This document shows, piece by piece, positions 1 through 8,099 of a stretch of 37,758 bases of DNA. Below the pieces are notes generated by a model. That model worked only from the letters and a program-made list of their open reading frames with translations. It was not told the DNA's origin and did not search any database. Within the stretch, counting starts at the first letter, position 1. The number at the start of each line of letters is the position of its first letter. Both the position numbers and the translations under genes were made by a program. This stretch comes from an uncultured Bacillaceae bacterium (lineage in GTDB: Bacteria > Bacillota > Bacilli > Bacillales > Caldibacillaceae): assembly GCA_937983015.1 (NCBI GenBank), contig CALKAK010000057.1, forward strand, positions 1 to 37,758, given 5' to 3'.

Positions 1-55
1 AGAACACACCAAAATAGCCGAATTGTTCCATTAACTGTAAAATCCAGTTTTCCAT
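1..55 (-). CDS. DedA-family membrane protein, N-terminus only (runs off left end)
   Basis: Only the first 18 codons lie in the window. They read MENWILQLMEQFGYFGVF, which resembles the N-terminus of DedA/SNARE-associated Golgi proteins, membrane proteins linked to lipid carrier flipping and envelope homeostasis. The start is ATG at 55, preceded by GGAGG at 61-65 on the minus strand with a spacing of 5. The identification rests on this short N-terminus alone, so another membrane protein is possible. Confidence 0.55.
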   Translation of the reverse strand, partial: MENWILQLMEQFGYFGVF

Positions 56-242
56 GCCATCCTCCATGCTATCAGAATAAAAGATCTTGTCCTACTTCAT
101 ATTACATATTATTGGAAAGTTACAGCAAACATGAATAGTCGTAACGAAAATAACCGAATACGTTCACTCTACTTAGATTACCATCAAATGCCAGGAAAGA
201 AAAGGGGGTTAAGTGAACGTGCATATGACTCCCGTGATCATT

Positions 243-281
243 GAAAAAGGAAGATGAGGTCGAAACCTCTCTTCCTTTTTC
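243..281 (-). terminator. Rho-independent terminator, probably bidirectional
   Basis: A long hairpin pairs GAAAAAGGAAG..GAGGT with ACCTC..CTTCCTTTTTC around a CGAA loop. It is T-rich at the 3' side on both strands. On the minus strand it lies about 20 nt beyond the stop of the small gene at 302-454, which it probably terminates. Confidence 0.7.
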
Positions 282-301
282 AGGGCTATTCCCCAGATTT
301 C

Positions 302-454
302 CTACCTATGGCGGGCTTTAGCGTCCCTACGTAAGATGAGGGAAGACAGATTCATTTCCGTATGGCCGTTGACCTGGGAATTTCCGCGTTTTGGTCGACT
401 CCACTGATTTTGAAACAATCGAGTCGTGCGATCCATACCCTTCCAAAAACCCAT
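302..454 (-). CDS. YpzG-like small protein (50 aa)
   Basis: A 50-residue basic protein beginning MGFWKGMDRTTRLFQ. It contains PKRGNSQVNGHTE, which I recognise as similar to the PKxxxSQVNGxTE core of the YpzG family of small Bacillus proteins of unknown function. The start is ATG at 454, with a G-rich ribosome binding site (GGGGGG) seven bases upstream; an internal ATG seven codons in is an alternative. A strong hairpin terminator follows the stop. There are no membrane segments and about 11 Arg/Lys residues. The family assignment is from memory of the motif. No function is known to me, although members are often sporulation associated. Confidence 0.5.
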   Translation of the reverse strand: MGFWKGMDRTTRLFQNQWSRPKRGNSQVNGHTEMNLSSLILRRDAKARHR

Positions 455-715
455 GGATCATCCCCCCGGTAGGAATTTGATATTCAACAGAATATCATTT
501 TTAGTTTGAGGCTTCACAAGAAAAATATCCGTTAGTTCTTCTGCTTGAAAAATTCGTCTTTAAAGAAGTACTGCGAAGGCGTATGTTTTGCATTTGTAAA
601 AGGTCTATAGTAGAATAATTTCTGAAAAAACAAATTATGGACATTTTCCTGATCGTTACGAATTGTCCACAAAAATTACAGTTTTATCCTTACCAAATTT
701 GTAACAATTATTATC

Positions 716-743
716 TTGCAATTATTCTCATAAGGTTTACAAT
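716..743 (+). promoter_or_regulatory. Candidate sigma-A promoter for qoxABCD
   Basis: TTGCAA at 716-721 and TACAAT at 738-743 are separated by 16 bases. Transcription from here would leave an unusually long leader of roughly 200 nt before qoxA (start 953). The rest of 455-952 holds no convincing gene: a small hairpin TGATATTC/GAATATCA at 478-497, AT-rich DNA, and the inverted repeat listed separately. Confidence 0.5.
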
Positions 744-844
744 ATAAATACAGTGAAAACCTTACATAAGATGAGCAAGTCAAACTTTTATCAAATATCC
801 CTCACCGATTTATTTTGTATGTTAAAGTTCGTGAAACTGTGAAC

Positions 845-879
845 ATTTTGTCAAACCGGTGAACGAACTGTGACAAAAT
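845..879 (+). repeat. Inverted repeat in the qoxABCD leader
   Basis: ATTTTGTCA at 845-853 and its exact complement TGACAAAAT at 871-879 are separated by 17 bases. Between and around them GTGAA(C/T) recurs at 840, 860 and 881. It lies downstream of the predicted promoter and about 75 bases before the qoxA start, where it could act as an operator or leader RNA structure. Function is inference. Confidence 0.4.
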
Positions 880-952
880 TGTGAATGCGTTTCACCAACT
901 TTTGAATAATTTGTTGCAAAGCATTACTGGTAGAAAGGAAGGGGAATATGGG

Positions 953-1918
953 TTGAAAAAAGGACTGTTATTTCTACTTTCTCCGATCTTGTTAGCGCTT
1001 TTAAGCGGTTGTAACTTGGTCGTCTTCGATCCGCAAGGACCGCAAGCGCAAAAATTGACCGATCTTATCAACTGGTCCCTCATCTGGATCGGTCTTATCG
1101 TCGTCGTCGTCCTGATCATGTTTATCGTCTTTGTCTGGAAGTATCGGGATCGTCCTGGTAGAGAAATCAATTATGATCCTGATGAAGAAGGACACACGAC
1201 CATTGAAATTATCTGGACCGTTATTCCATTGATTATCATCACGCTCTTATTAGTACCGACGGTCAAGGTTTTGTTTGAACTGGAGGAAGTCCCTGAAGGT
1301 TATGAAGATGAAGAACCACTAGAAATTCACGTCACTTCCGCAGACTGGAAATGGATTTTCAGTTACCCTGAACAAAACATCGAAACGGTCAACTATGTCA
1401 ACATACCGGTAAACAGGCCGATCGTCTTTAAACTGACTTCTGCTTCTACACAACAATCGTTCTGGATTCCATCCTTAACCGGACAGAAGTATACGATGCC
1501 GAATATGTCCGTTGATTTAATCGTTGTCGCAGAAAGAGAAGGATCTTATGTCGGAATGAATACAAACTTTAATGGTGAGCATTACAGGGATATGCAGTTT
1601 GAAGTCCTTGCCTTATCACAAAAAGAATTCGATCAATGGGTTGAGGATGTGCAAAGAGAAGCACCCAAATTGACGAAAGCTGAATATGCAAAAATTTTGG
1701 AACCCTCAGTTTTAGGGCAGCGGCTGACTTATTCCAGCACTCACCTGGAATTCATCGACCATGCCCAGCACAACTCGGGTTCGGAAAAATTCGTTGATAC
1801 GGAAAGGTATTTAATGGATCACGAATATCCGGGACGTATCTTTAACGAATACAATCCGGAAGAGCATGTATCCGTGCACAGTGATGATGAACATGGAGGT
1901 GGCCATGGTGGACATTAA
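953..1918 (+). CDS. qoxA: Cytochrome aa3 quinol oxidase subunit II
   Basis: Subunit II of the menaquinol-oxidising, proton-pumping aa3 oxidase, a membrane lipoprotein. The N-terminus is a lipoprotein signal ending LLSGC (Cys20). Two transmembrane helices follow (about 45-70 and 90-115), then an extracellular cupredoxin domain. The domain lacks the two cysteines of the CuA site, as expected for a quinol rather than cytochrome c oxidase. The stretch TSADWKWIFSYPEQNIETVNY matches QoxA closely. I chose TTG at 953, preceded by AAGGAAGGGG at 937-944; the frame is open back to GTG at 881, which would spoil the signal peptide. The C-terminus is His-rich (DDEHGGGHGGH) and overlaps qoxB by 14 nt. It is first of four qox genes. 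Confidence 0.93.
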   Translation: MKKGLLFLLSPILLALLSGCNLVVFDPQGPQAQKLTDLINWSLIWIGLIVVVVLIMFIVFVWKYRDRPGREINYDPDEEGHTTIEIIWTVIPLIIITLLLVPTVKVLFELEEVPEGYEDEEPLEIHVTSADWKWIFSYPEQNIETVNYVNIPVNRPIVFKLTSASTQQSFWIPSLTGQKYTMPNMSVDLIVVAEREGSYVGMNTNFNGEHYRDMQFEVLALSQKEFDQWVEDVQREAPKLTKAEYAKILEPSVLGQRLTYSSTHLEFIDHAQHNSGSEKFVDTERYLMDHEYPGRIFNEYNPEEHVSVHSDDEHGGGHGGH

Positions 1919-3866
1919 ATGGGATCGTATCCTCGTAACGGGTGAACCACTCATTACTATGGCGATGATCCTCATCATTTTAACCGTTCTCGGAGTAGTG
2001 GTCGCCTTAACGTACTTTAAAAAGTGGAAATGGTTATGGAAAGAATGGTTAACGACCGTTGATCACAAACGGATCGGTATCATGTATATCATTCTCGGCC
2101 TCGTAATGTTCGTCCGTGGTGGTATTGATGCCCTCATGATGAGAGCACAAACCGCTGTTCCCGAGAATACATTCCTCAGTGCCCAGCACTATGCGGAAGT
2201 ATTTACAACCCACGGCACCATCATGATCCTATTCATGGCCATGCCGGTTTTAATCGGGTTCATGAATATTATCATGCCGCTGCAAATCGGCGCACGGGAT
2301 GTCGCCTTCCCGCACATGAACGCGATCAGCTTCTGGCTCACCACTGCCGGAGCGCTGTTGTTTAACATTTCCTTTATCGTTGGTGGGTCACCTGATGCCG
2401 GTTGGACCATGTACTTCCCGCTAGCCGGTAAGGAATTCAGCCCGGGTGTCGGTAATACGTACTATTTCGTAGCTGTACAAATTGCCGGTTTCGGTACATT
2501 GATGTCCGCCATTAACTTTACGGTGACGATCATGAAGATGAGAACAAAGGGCATGACTTTATTCAAGATGCCCATGTTCACATGGACGACATTGATTTCA
2601 TCTTTGATCATGATCATCGCCTTCCCGGTATTTACGATCGCCTTGTTAGCAGCAACTCTGGACAGGGTGTATGGAGCCCACTTTTTCACACTATCTGGCG
2701 GCGGTCTAGACATGCTCTGGAATAACTTATTCTGGATGTGGGCTCACCCGGAAGTTTATATCGTCATCCTGCCCGCTTTCGGTATGATTTCCGAAGTCGT
2801 GGCAGCATTTTCCAAAAAGAGGCTGTTCGGATACCATTCCATGGTGTGGGCGATTATCATCATTTCTGTATTGAGCATGATCGTCTGGGTCCACCACTTC
2901 TATACAATGGGTGTCGGTCCGGTTGTTAACTCGATCTTCTCGATCACGACATTGCTGATAGCCGTACCTACGGGAATCAAGATGTTCAACTGGCTCTTCA
3001 CCATGCGCAAAGGCCGGATTCAATTTACCGTTCCGATGCTGTGGGCACTCGCCTTCATTCCGACCTTCTTAATCGGCGGTGTCACCGGTGTTATGTTAGG
3101 AATGGCTGCAGCGGACTTCCATTACCATAATACGATGTTCTTGATCGCGCACTTCCACTACACGCTCGTTGGTGGAGTCGTCTATGCCGTCTTTGCTGCC
3201 TTTACTTACTGGTGGCCGAAAGTGTTCGGATTCAAGCTCGGTGAAAAATTAGGTAAATGGCATTTCTGGCTCTTCAACATCGGCTTTAACGTCACTTTCT
3301 TCCCGATGTTCTTCGCCGGTCTGGATGGTGCGATCAGAAGGGCTTACACCTATTCGGCAGATGCGCCATATGCACCGCTCATGTTCATCTCCTTTATCGG
3401 CACATTGTTCATCGCAGCCGGTATGATCGCCTTTGTCATGAATGTTATCTGGAGTATTAAGAACCGCGAGAAACTCGCCTGCGGTCACGATCCGTGGGAT
3501 GCGAGAACACTCGAATGGGCAACAGCCTCTCCTGTACCGGAGTACAACTTCGCTATATTACCGGAAGTTAATGAGATTGACGCTTACTGGTATGCGAAGA
3601 AGCGAAATGAAAGCTTTGCCCTGAAGAAAGAAGATATCAAACCGATCCACCTGCCGAACAACTCGGGTCAACCCTTTATCATGGGTGTCATCATGTTCTT
3701 TGTCGGATTATTCTTCGTATTCGAATTGCATGTACCGGCCTTCATTGCATCGGGCGCCTTCTTCTTCATGATGTTGCTCCGTTCCTTCACCTCTTACGAT
3801 GAAGGACGCTACGTCAATCCTGAAGAAGTCGCTAAGAAAGAAACAAGCTGGAGAGAGGTGAGCTAA
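1905..3866 (+). CDS. qoxB: Cytochrome aa3 quinol oxidase subunit I
   Basis: The catalytic haem-copper subunit (653 aa, the usual QoxB length), with about 14-15 membrane helices. Visible ligands and channel residues: FTTHGTIM (low-spin haem His), WAHPEVY (CuB His cross-linked to Tyr, plus the D-channel Glu), VWVHHFY (the CuB His pair), HFHYHNTMFLIAHFHY (haem ligands), and GARDVAFP (D-channel entry Asp). It is therefore an A-type oxygen reductase. The start is ATG at 1905 with GGAGG at 1895-1899; the frame extends upstream but has no ribosome site there. It overlaps the end of qoxA and is followed two bases later by qoxC. Confidence 0.96.
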   Translation: MVDIKWDRILVTGEPLITMAMILIILTVLGVVVALTYFKKWKWLWKEWLTTVDHKRIGIMYIILGLVMFVRGGIDALMMRAQTAVPENTFLSAQHYAEVFTTHGTIMILFMAMPVLIGFMNIIMPLQIGARDVAFPHMNAISFWLTTAGALLFNISFIVGGSPDAGWTMYFPLAGKEFSPGVGNTYYFVAVQIAGFGTLMSAINFTVTIMKMRTKGMTLFKMPMFTWTTLISSLIMIIAFPVFTIALLAATLDRVYGAHFFTLSGGGLDMLWNNLFWMWAHPEVYIVILPAFGMISEVVAAFSKKRLFGYHSMVWAIIIISVLSMIVWVHHFYTMGVGPVVNSIFSITTLLIAVPTGIKMFNWLFTMRKGRIQFTVPMLWALAFIPTFLIGGVTGVMLGMAAADFHYHNTMFLIAHFHYTLVGGVVYAVFAAFTYWWPKVFGFKLGEKLGKWHFWLFNIGFNVTFFPMFFAGLDGAIRRAYTYSADAPYAPLMFISFIGTLFIAAGMIAFVMNVIWSIKNREKLACGHDPWDARTLEWATASPVPEYNFAILPEVNEIDAYWYAKKRNESFALKKEDIKPIHLPNNSGQPFIMGVIMFFVGLFFVFELHVPAFIASGAFFFMMLLRSFTSYDEGRYVNPEEVAKKETSWREVS

Positions 3867-3868
3867 CC

Positions 3869-4471
3869 GTGGCCTTAAAAGATCACACGAACCAGCCACT
3901 GGAATATCAGACGGAGCAAGGCCAGATGAATATACTGGGGTTCTGGATCTTCATCGGTGCAGAAATCATCCTGTTCGGAACACTCTTCGCCATTTATGGG
4001 GTATTGGGTAACCGCTATGTCGGCGGTCCCACCCCGCATGATATCTTTGTAATCCGTGATGTCGTCATTCAAACACTACTCCTTTTAACAAGTAGTTTTA
4101 CAGTCGGCATCGTCATCTGGGCTATGCGGAACAATGATTTGAAAGGTTTAGTTTTCTGGCAAATCATCACCCTGTTATTAGGGGTAGGCTTCCTGGTTAT
4201 GGAAATCAATGAATTTATCCATTACGTAAATGCTGGCGCAACACTACAAACGAGCGCCTTCCTATCCAGCATGTATGCTTTACTGGGGATGCACGGTGCC
4301 CACGTTACGCTGGGAATCGGTTGGGGAATCGCTCTCATCTTCCAGTTATTAAAACGAGGCATCACTCACCAAACGGCCACGAAAACGCATATTTTCAGTC
4401 TGTACTGGCATTTCCTTGATGTCGTTTGGATCTTCGTCTTCACTTTCGTCTATTTAGGGGGGTTAGCGTAA
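3869..4471 (+). CDS. qoxC: Cytochrome aa3 quinol oxidase subunit III
   Basis: A 200-residue protein with five hydrophobic helices, matching QoxC/COX3 of Bacillus-type quinol oxidases. Family features include the early NILGFWIFIGAEIILFGTLFA segment and LLGMHGAHVTLGIGWG near residues 140-155. It has no metal ligands; COX3 subunits stabilise subunit I. It starts at GTG 3869, with GAGAGAGGTGAG overlapping the end of qoxB. Only three bases separate its stop from qoxD, so the four genes are almost certainly co-transcribed. Confidence 0.95.
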   Translation: MALKDHTNQPLEYQTEQGQMNILGFWIFIGAEIILFGTLFAIYGVLGNRYVGGPTPHDIFVIRDVVIQTLLLLTSSFTVGIVIWAMRNNDLKGLVFWQIITLLLGVGFLVMEINEFIHYVNAGATLQTSAFLSSMYALLGMHGAHVTLGIGWGIALIFQLLKRGITHQTATKTHIFSLYWHFLDVVWIFVFTFVYLGGLA

Positions 4472-4474
4472 TCC

Positions 4475-4774
4475 ATGACTGAAAAGAGAAAATTCCCCAT
4501 AAGTCACGTGATCTCGTACTTACTGTCTGTAGGCTTAACAATTCTTGCGGTTTTCTTTGCCCTCGGAACGAACTTAAGTAAAGAAACGATCATGACGATC
4601 ATCGGCAGTTTTGCCGTCATCCAGGCCGGTATGCAACTTTTCATGTTCATGAATATGATCGAAGGAAGAGACGGCTGGATGAAAGTCACTCACACCATTT
4701 ACGCCATCGCCATGGCGGTTATCTTCGTCATAGGTTCCTATTATGTGTTGACTGCAGGACACCCGATCATGTAA
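4475..4774 (+). CDS. qoxD: Cytochrome aa3 quinol oxidase subunit IV
   Basis: A 99-residue membrane protein with three helices, the small subunit IV (COX4_pro type) of the aa3 quinol oxidase. It sits last in the qox operon, three bases after qoxC, and is followed directly by a strong terminator. It is somewhat shorter than the Bacillus subtilis protein (about 124 aa). NMIEGRDGW in the middle is typical of QoxD/CyoD loops. Confidence 0.92.
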   Translation: MTEKRKFPISHVISYLLSVGLTILAVFFALGTNLSKETIMTIIGSFAVIQAGMQLFMFMNMIEGRDGWMKVTHTIYAIAMAVIFVIGSYYVLTAGHPIM

Positions 4775-4785
4775 ACGGACAAAGG

Positions 4786-4817
4786 ACGGCTCCCGATTGT
4801 GGAGCCGTTTTTTCTTT
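4786..4817 (+). terminator. qoxABCD terminator
   Basis: ACGGCTCC (4786-4793) pairs perfectly with GGAGCCGT (4801-4808) around a 7-nt loop, followed by a T run. It begins 12 nt after the qoxD stop. Confidence 0.93.
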
Positions 4818-4898
4818 TGCTCGGTGAGCTCATCAGTTTTTTTTACTTCTCGGACTATAGATTGAGGAAATTTTTTAGAGAGCAGGAGATTCAGAAAT

Positions 4899-5117
4899 CT
4901 ATTTTACGACACGTAAATGTTTATACCGGTGGCGGTTTTTCCCCTCTCCTTGCGGGCTGTATTGCCAGACGATATAAAATAAGGCAAAATTGATCAGTGC
5001 GGATATCAAAAGCCACGCGGAAATTACCGGATAACCATAGTAAATCGCAGTGAAGATACAGACGATATTAGTAATCCCTACCAATAGGTAAAAAAATAAC
5101 AATAACGATTTTTGCAT
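4899..5117 (-). CDS. Small two-helix membrane protein (72 aa), unknown function
   Basis: I do not recognise a family. The protein starts MQKSLLLFFYLLVG and has two hydrophobic segments (about 5-25 and 32-52) and a basic tail (GKNRHRYKHLRVVK), suggesting a cytoplasmic C-terminus. The ATG at 5117 has GAAGGAG seven bases upstream, which supports it as a real gene and excludes the longer upstream frame. It stands alone, convergent with the qox operon. Confidence 0.55.
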   Translation of the reverse strand: MQKSLLLFFYLLVGITNIVCIFTAIYYGYPVISAWLLISALINFALFYIVWQYSPQGEGKNRHRYKHLRVVK

Positions 5118-5301
5118 GGCAATTCTCCTTCGCAACATACTTTGTTCAAATTTTTGTCAATTTTTCGCCACATAATTTTCATCATTTCAATTGTATTATA
5201 TTCAGGCTAAAAAAGAAAGAATGTTGGTTTAATTTTATGAATCTTTTATATATTATGTTTGTATCTGTAGCTTATCCTAAACGGAAAATTCTTTGTGACA
5301 A

Positions 5302-5339
5302 TAAAAAAAGTACCTGCGCTAAATACCTCAGGTACTTTT
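5302..5339 (-). terminator. pncB terminator
   Basis: On the minus strand AAAAGTACCTG pairs with CAGGTACTTTT around a 12-nt loop, followed by a run of seven T. It lies about 30 nt past the pncB stop. Confidence 0.9.
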
Positions 5340-5367
5340 GTGAACTCCTCGATATTCACTTCATCGT

Positions 5368-6849
5368 TCAATCTTCAATGTTCCTGCCCATTTGGGCTAC
5401 TTTTTTTCTCAATGTTTCAATTAAATCCATTTTATTTTTCCAGCACGCATAACTTAAATCTACCGGGTACTCGGATGGGTTCAACAAGCGTTTGTAATTG
5501 TCCCAGAGCAGATCAAGATTTTCCTCGGCGTATTGTTTAATTTCATGGACGGAAGGAGGGGTGTATACCAATTCTCCGTCTATGAAGATATCTTGATGCA
5601 ACTCTTTCGCTTCAAAATCGGTCACATATTTACTGATAAACGTATAGACCGGGTGGAACATTTTTAACGGTTTTTCTTCTTCAGGATTTTCCCATTCCAG
5701 AGCGACATAATCTCCTTCTGATTTCCCCGTTTCTTTATTGATGATCCGGTAAACCCGCTTCAATCCAGGAGTCGTTACTTTTTCCGGATTGCTGGTAATT
5801 TTCATGGTATCGATCATATTTCCGTTTTCATCTTCAATGGCGACTAACTTATAAACTGCGCCTAATGCTGGCTGATCATAGGCGGTGATTAATTTAGTTC
5901 CCACACCCCAGGAATCGATCTTTGCTCCTTGCGTTTTCAAATTCAAGATCGTTTCTTCATCTAAATTATTGGAAGCAAAAATCTTCGCATTAGGGAAGCC
6001 TGCCTCATCAAGCATCTTCCGGGCTTGTTTAGAAAGATAAGCTAAATCGCCACTGTCGATCCGGATTCCGATAAAATTGATTCGATCCCCTAATTCTTTG
6101 GCAACACGAATGGCATTCGGAACGCCAGAACGAAGGGTGTCGTACGTATCGACGAGAAATACACAATCTTTATGACGTTTGGCGTATGCTTTAAAAGCCG
6201 TATATTCATCTTTATATGCCTGTACAAAAGAATGGGAATGGGTTCCGGAAACAGGGATGCCGAACAGCTTTCCTGCGCGAACACATGAGGTGGAATCAAA
6301 TCCGCCAATATATGCGGCCCGCGCACCCCAAACAGCCGCATCCATCTCTTGTGCACGACGGGAACCAAATTCTAATGCTGTCTCATCATCTCCGAGCAGC
6401 TGCTTTATACGTGAAGCCTTCGTGGCGATAAGCGTCTGGAAGTTAATAATATTCAAGATCGCCGTTTCAATGATTTGCGCTTCAGCCAGAGGCGCTTCAA
6501 TCCGCATCAACGGTTCGTTGCCAAAACACAACTCACCTTCGACCATGGAGCGGACGGTACCGGTAAAGCGCATCGTTTTTAAATACTCTAAAAAATCCTC
6601 CCCGTAGCCGACTTCCTCACGTAAATAGGCGATATCGCTTTCGGTAAAACGGAAATTCTGCAAGTATTCGATCACTTTTTCTAAACCGGCGAATATGGCA
6701 TATCCATTACCAAAGGGCATGTCACGGAAATATACTTCGAACACAGCCTTTTTATTATGTATTCCATCTGCCCAATACGACTCAGCCATGTTGATCTGAT
6801 ACAGGTCCGTGTGTAATGTCCAGGAATCATCAGGATAATTCGTTTTCAA
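5368..6849 (-). CDS. pncB: Nicotinate phosphoribosyltransferase
   Basis: Converts nicotinate and PRPP to nicotinate mononucleotide in the Preiss-Handler NAD salvage route; cytosolic. The N-terminal TDLYQINMAESY is a family signature. GTHSHSFVQA carries the regulatory/catalytic His, and the IDSGDLAYLS and ASNNLDEETI loops belong to the PRTase barrel. At 493 aa it matches Gram-positive PncB. I favour TTG at 6849, because the upstream ATG at 6864 lies inside the sequence TGGAGGT, which is the ribosome binding site seven bases before the TTG. It is monocistronic, with a good promoter (6886-6914) and its own terminator. NAD supply suits the neighbouring NADH-driven EET locus, but that link is inference. 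Confidence 0.94.
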   Translation of the reverse strand: MKTNYPDDSWTLHTDLYQINMAESYWADGIHNKKAVFEVYFRDMPFGNGYAIFAGLEKVIEYLQNFRFTESDIAYLREEVGYGEDFLEYLKTMRFTGTVRSMVEGELCFGNEPLMRIEAPLAEAQIIETAILNIINFQTLIATKASRIKQLLGDDETALEFGSRRAQEMDAAVWGARAAYIGGFDSTSCVRAGKLFGIPVSGTHSHSFVQAYKDEYTAFKAYAKRHKDCVFLVDTYDTLRSGVPNAIRVAKELGDRINFIGIRIDSGDLAYLSKQARKMLDEAGFPNAKIFASNNLDEETILNLKTQGAKIDSWGVGTKLITAYDQPALGAVYKLVAIEDENGNMIDTMKITSNPEKVTTPGLKRVYRIINKETGKSEGDYVALEWENPEEEKPLKMFHPVYTFISKYVTDFEAKELHQDIFIDGELVYTPPSVHEIKQYAEENLDLLWDNYKRLLNPSEYPVDLSYACWKNKMDLIETLRKKVAQMGRNIED

Positions 6850-6885
6850 CGTTTGTACCTCCATTAATCGTCATCTTTCAACTTT

Positions 6886-6914
6886 ATTATAGCTAAGGAA
6901 AAATCATTTGTTAA
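6886..6914 (-). promoter_or_regulatory. Sigma-A promoter of pncB
   Basis: On the minus strand TTAACA (6914-6909) and a perfect TATAAT (6891-6886) are separated by 17 bases, about 37 nt upstream of the TTG start. Confidence 0.75.
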
Positions 6915-7051
6915 ATGCCCAGATAACGATCGTGAACTTCAGCCAACATGGCAAAGTAATAGAAAGGAACTTCTTTCACTACATTTTTAAGAAGTGTAAC
7001 GATCCATGATAGCCGCGATTTTTTTGCCAGAATCTTTTTGTTAACCGTCAA

Positions 7052-7101
7052 AAAATAAAAATCGCTTCCTTTTATTTGGTTTCAACACCGGCAAAGGAAG
7101 C
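7052..7101 (-). terminator. Terminator of the ndh2-eetA-eetB-dmkB arm
   Basis: On the minus strand GCTTCCTTT (7101-7093) pairs with AAAGGAAGC (7072-7064), followed by GATTTTTATTTTTT. It starts 9 nt after the dmkB stop. Confidence 0.85.
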
Positions 7102-7109
7102 AATCTTCA

Positions 7110-8099
7110 TTATATTTGTCTTTCCAATAAAGTTTGACTCAAGCGCATTAAATCCTTTTTATAAGGACCATCGGGCAACTTATTTAACTCAACGATCGCT
7201 TTTTCTGTGTAGCGATACATGAGCCTCTCCGCTTTTTCGATTCCGCCATGTTTTTGGATGAGCGTTAAAATCATCTGTAAATCTTGCTCGGAGATTCGAT
7301 CTTTTTTCGTTAACAATGGAGTAAGTTCTTTTTTATTAGCAGACATCGTCAAGATCAACGGCAAGGTGTAGATCCCGTTTTTTATATCGCTCAAAACCGG
7401 TTTACCCAAGCTCCCCTTATTCCCTTTGTAATCCAAGATATCATCTTTTATTTGAAAGGCCATTCCGATATAATGGCCCATATTCCAGGCGATGTTTGCC
7501 TGTTTTTCGGAAGCACCACTTGTGATGGCGCCAGAATAACAACTAAGCGCGAAAAGTTGCGCTGTTTTCCCACTTATACGGGAAAGGTAGTCTTTCACGG
7601 TAACGGAAGTAGAGTAAGCGGAATGTAGTTGTTGCAATTCTCCAAGCAATATTTTTCCGATGTTTCTAGACGTACGGGACTTCGCTCGGGCACTGCTTAA
7701 AAACGATGCGTGCTTCGCTAATAGATTAAAAGCGAGGCTAAATAAATAGTCCCCGGTGTATATCGCGAATTTATTCCCATAACGTGTGTGAACCGTCGGC
7801 TGATGGCGTCGCATATCCGCCCGATCGATCACGTCATCATGAACCAATGTGGCCATGTGGAAGCATTCGATCGCCGCAGCGACATCGATGACCCTTTCTT
7901 CATCCTGTTTTTCACCAATACGGGCGCATAATAATACATAAGCTGGACGCAGATGTTTCCCACCGGAATGGATGAGATTAAAGATTATCTCCCGAATCGT
8001 CGGATCTTTGATACGGACATGATCTTCAATCGTGGTCAGTACTTTAATTAAGCTCTTTTTTACATCAGGATAATCGTCCCATATTGGATGAAGTTTCAT
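7110..8099 (-). CDS. dmkB: EET-associated polyprenyl diphosphate synthase (DmkB)
   Basis: A trans-isoprenyl diphosphate synthase (329 aa) resembling heptaprenyl diphosphate synthase component II. The first Asp-rich motif is HDDVIDRADMRR (about 87-98) and the second QIKDDILDYKG. GGKHLRP is the substrate-binding loop. In the Listeria EET locus the matching gene, dmkB, makes the prenyl tail for a dedicated demethylmenaquinone, and the same gene order here supports that name. A housekeeping HepT role is not excluded. The start is ATG at 8099, preceded by GGAAAGGGGGAAAGGG. The gene overlaps the 3' end of eetB by 35 nt, so the two are translationally linked. Confidence 0.88.
   Translation of the reverse strand: MKLHPIWDDYPDVKKSLIKVLTTIEDHVRIKDPTIREIIFNLIHSGGKHLRPAYVLLCARIGEKQDEERVIDVAAAIECFHMATLVHDDVIDRADMRRHQPTVHTRYGNKFAIYTGDYLFSLAFNLLAKHASFLSSARAKSRTSRNIGKILLGELQQLHSAYSTSVTVKDYLSRISGKTAQLFALSCYSGAITSGASEKQANIAWNMGHYIGMAFQIKDDILDYKGNKGSLGKPVLSDIKNGIYTLPLILTMSANKKELTPLLTKKDRISEQDLQMILTLIQKHGGIEKAERLMYRYTEKAIVELNKLPDGPYKKDLMRLSQTLLERQI

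Noticed and set aside
213..257. Short leader peptide (GTG, 14 codons) before the hairpin at 243-281
   Set aside because: It has a G-rich site upstream but no gene follows in the proper direction for attenuation, and the hairpin is explained by the minus-strand gene at 302-454.
478..502. Hairpin TGATATTC/GAATATCA with T run as a plus-strand terminator
   Set aside because: No plus-strand gene precedes it; the stem is AT-rich and it lies at the 5' side of a minus-strand gene. Left as a minor hairpin.
879..898. Rex or Fnr site before qoxA (TTGTGAATGCGTTTCACCAA)
   Set aside because: The GTGA halves are seven bases apart: Fnr needs six and Rex eight. One arm also has an extra C, so neither consensus is met.
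881..952. Upstream GTG start for qoxA at 881
   Set aside because: No ribosome site precedes it, and the extra 24 residues would displace the lipoprotein signal. TTG at 953 follows AAGGAAGGGG.
4799..4993. 64-aa plus-strand frame just after the qox terminator
   Set aside because: It begins within the terminator hairpin and runs antisense to the small membrane protein gene, which has a proper ribosome site.
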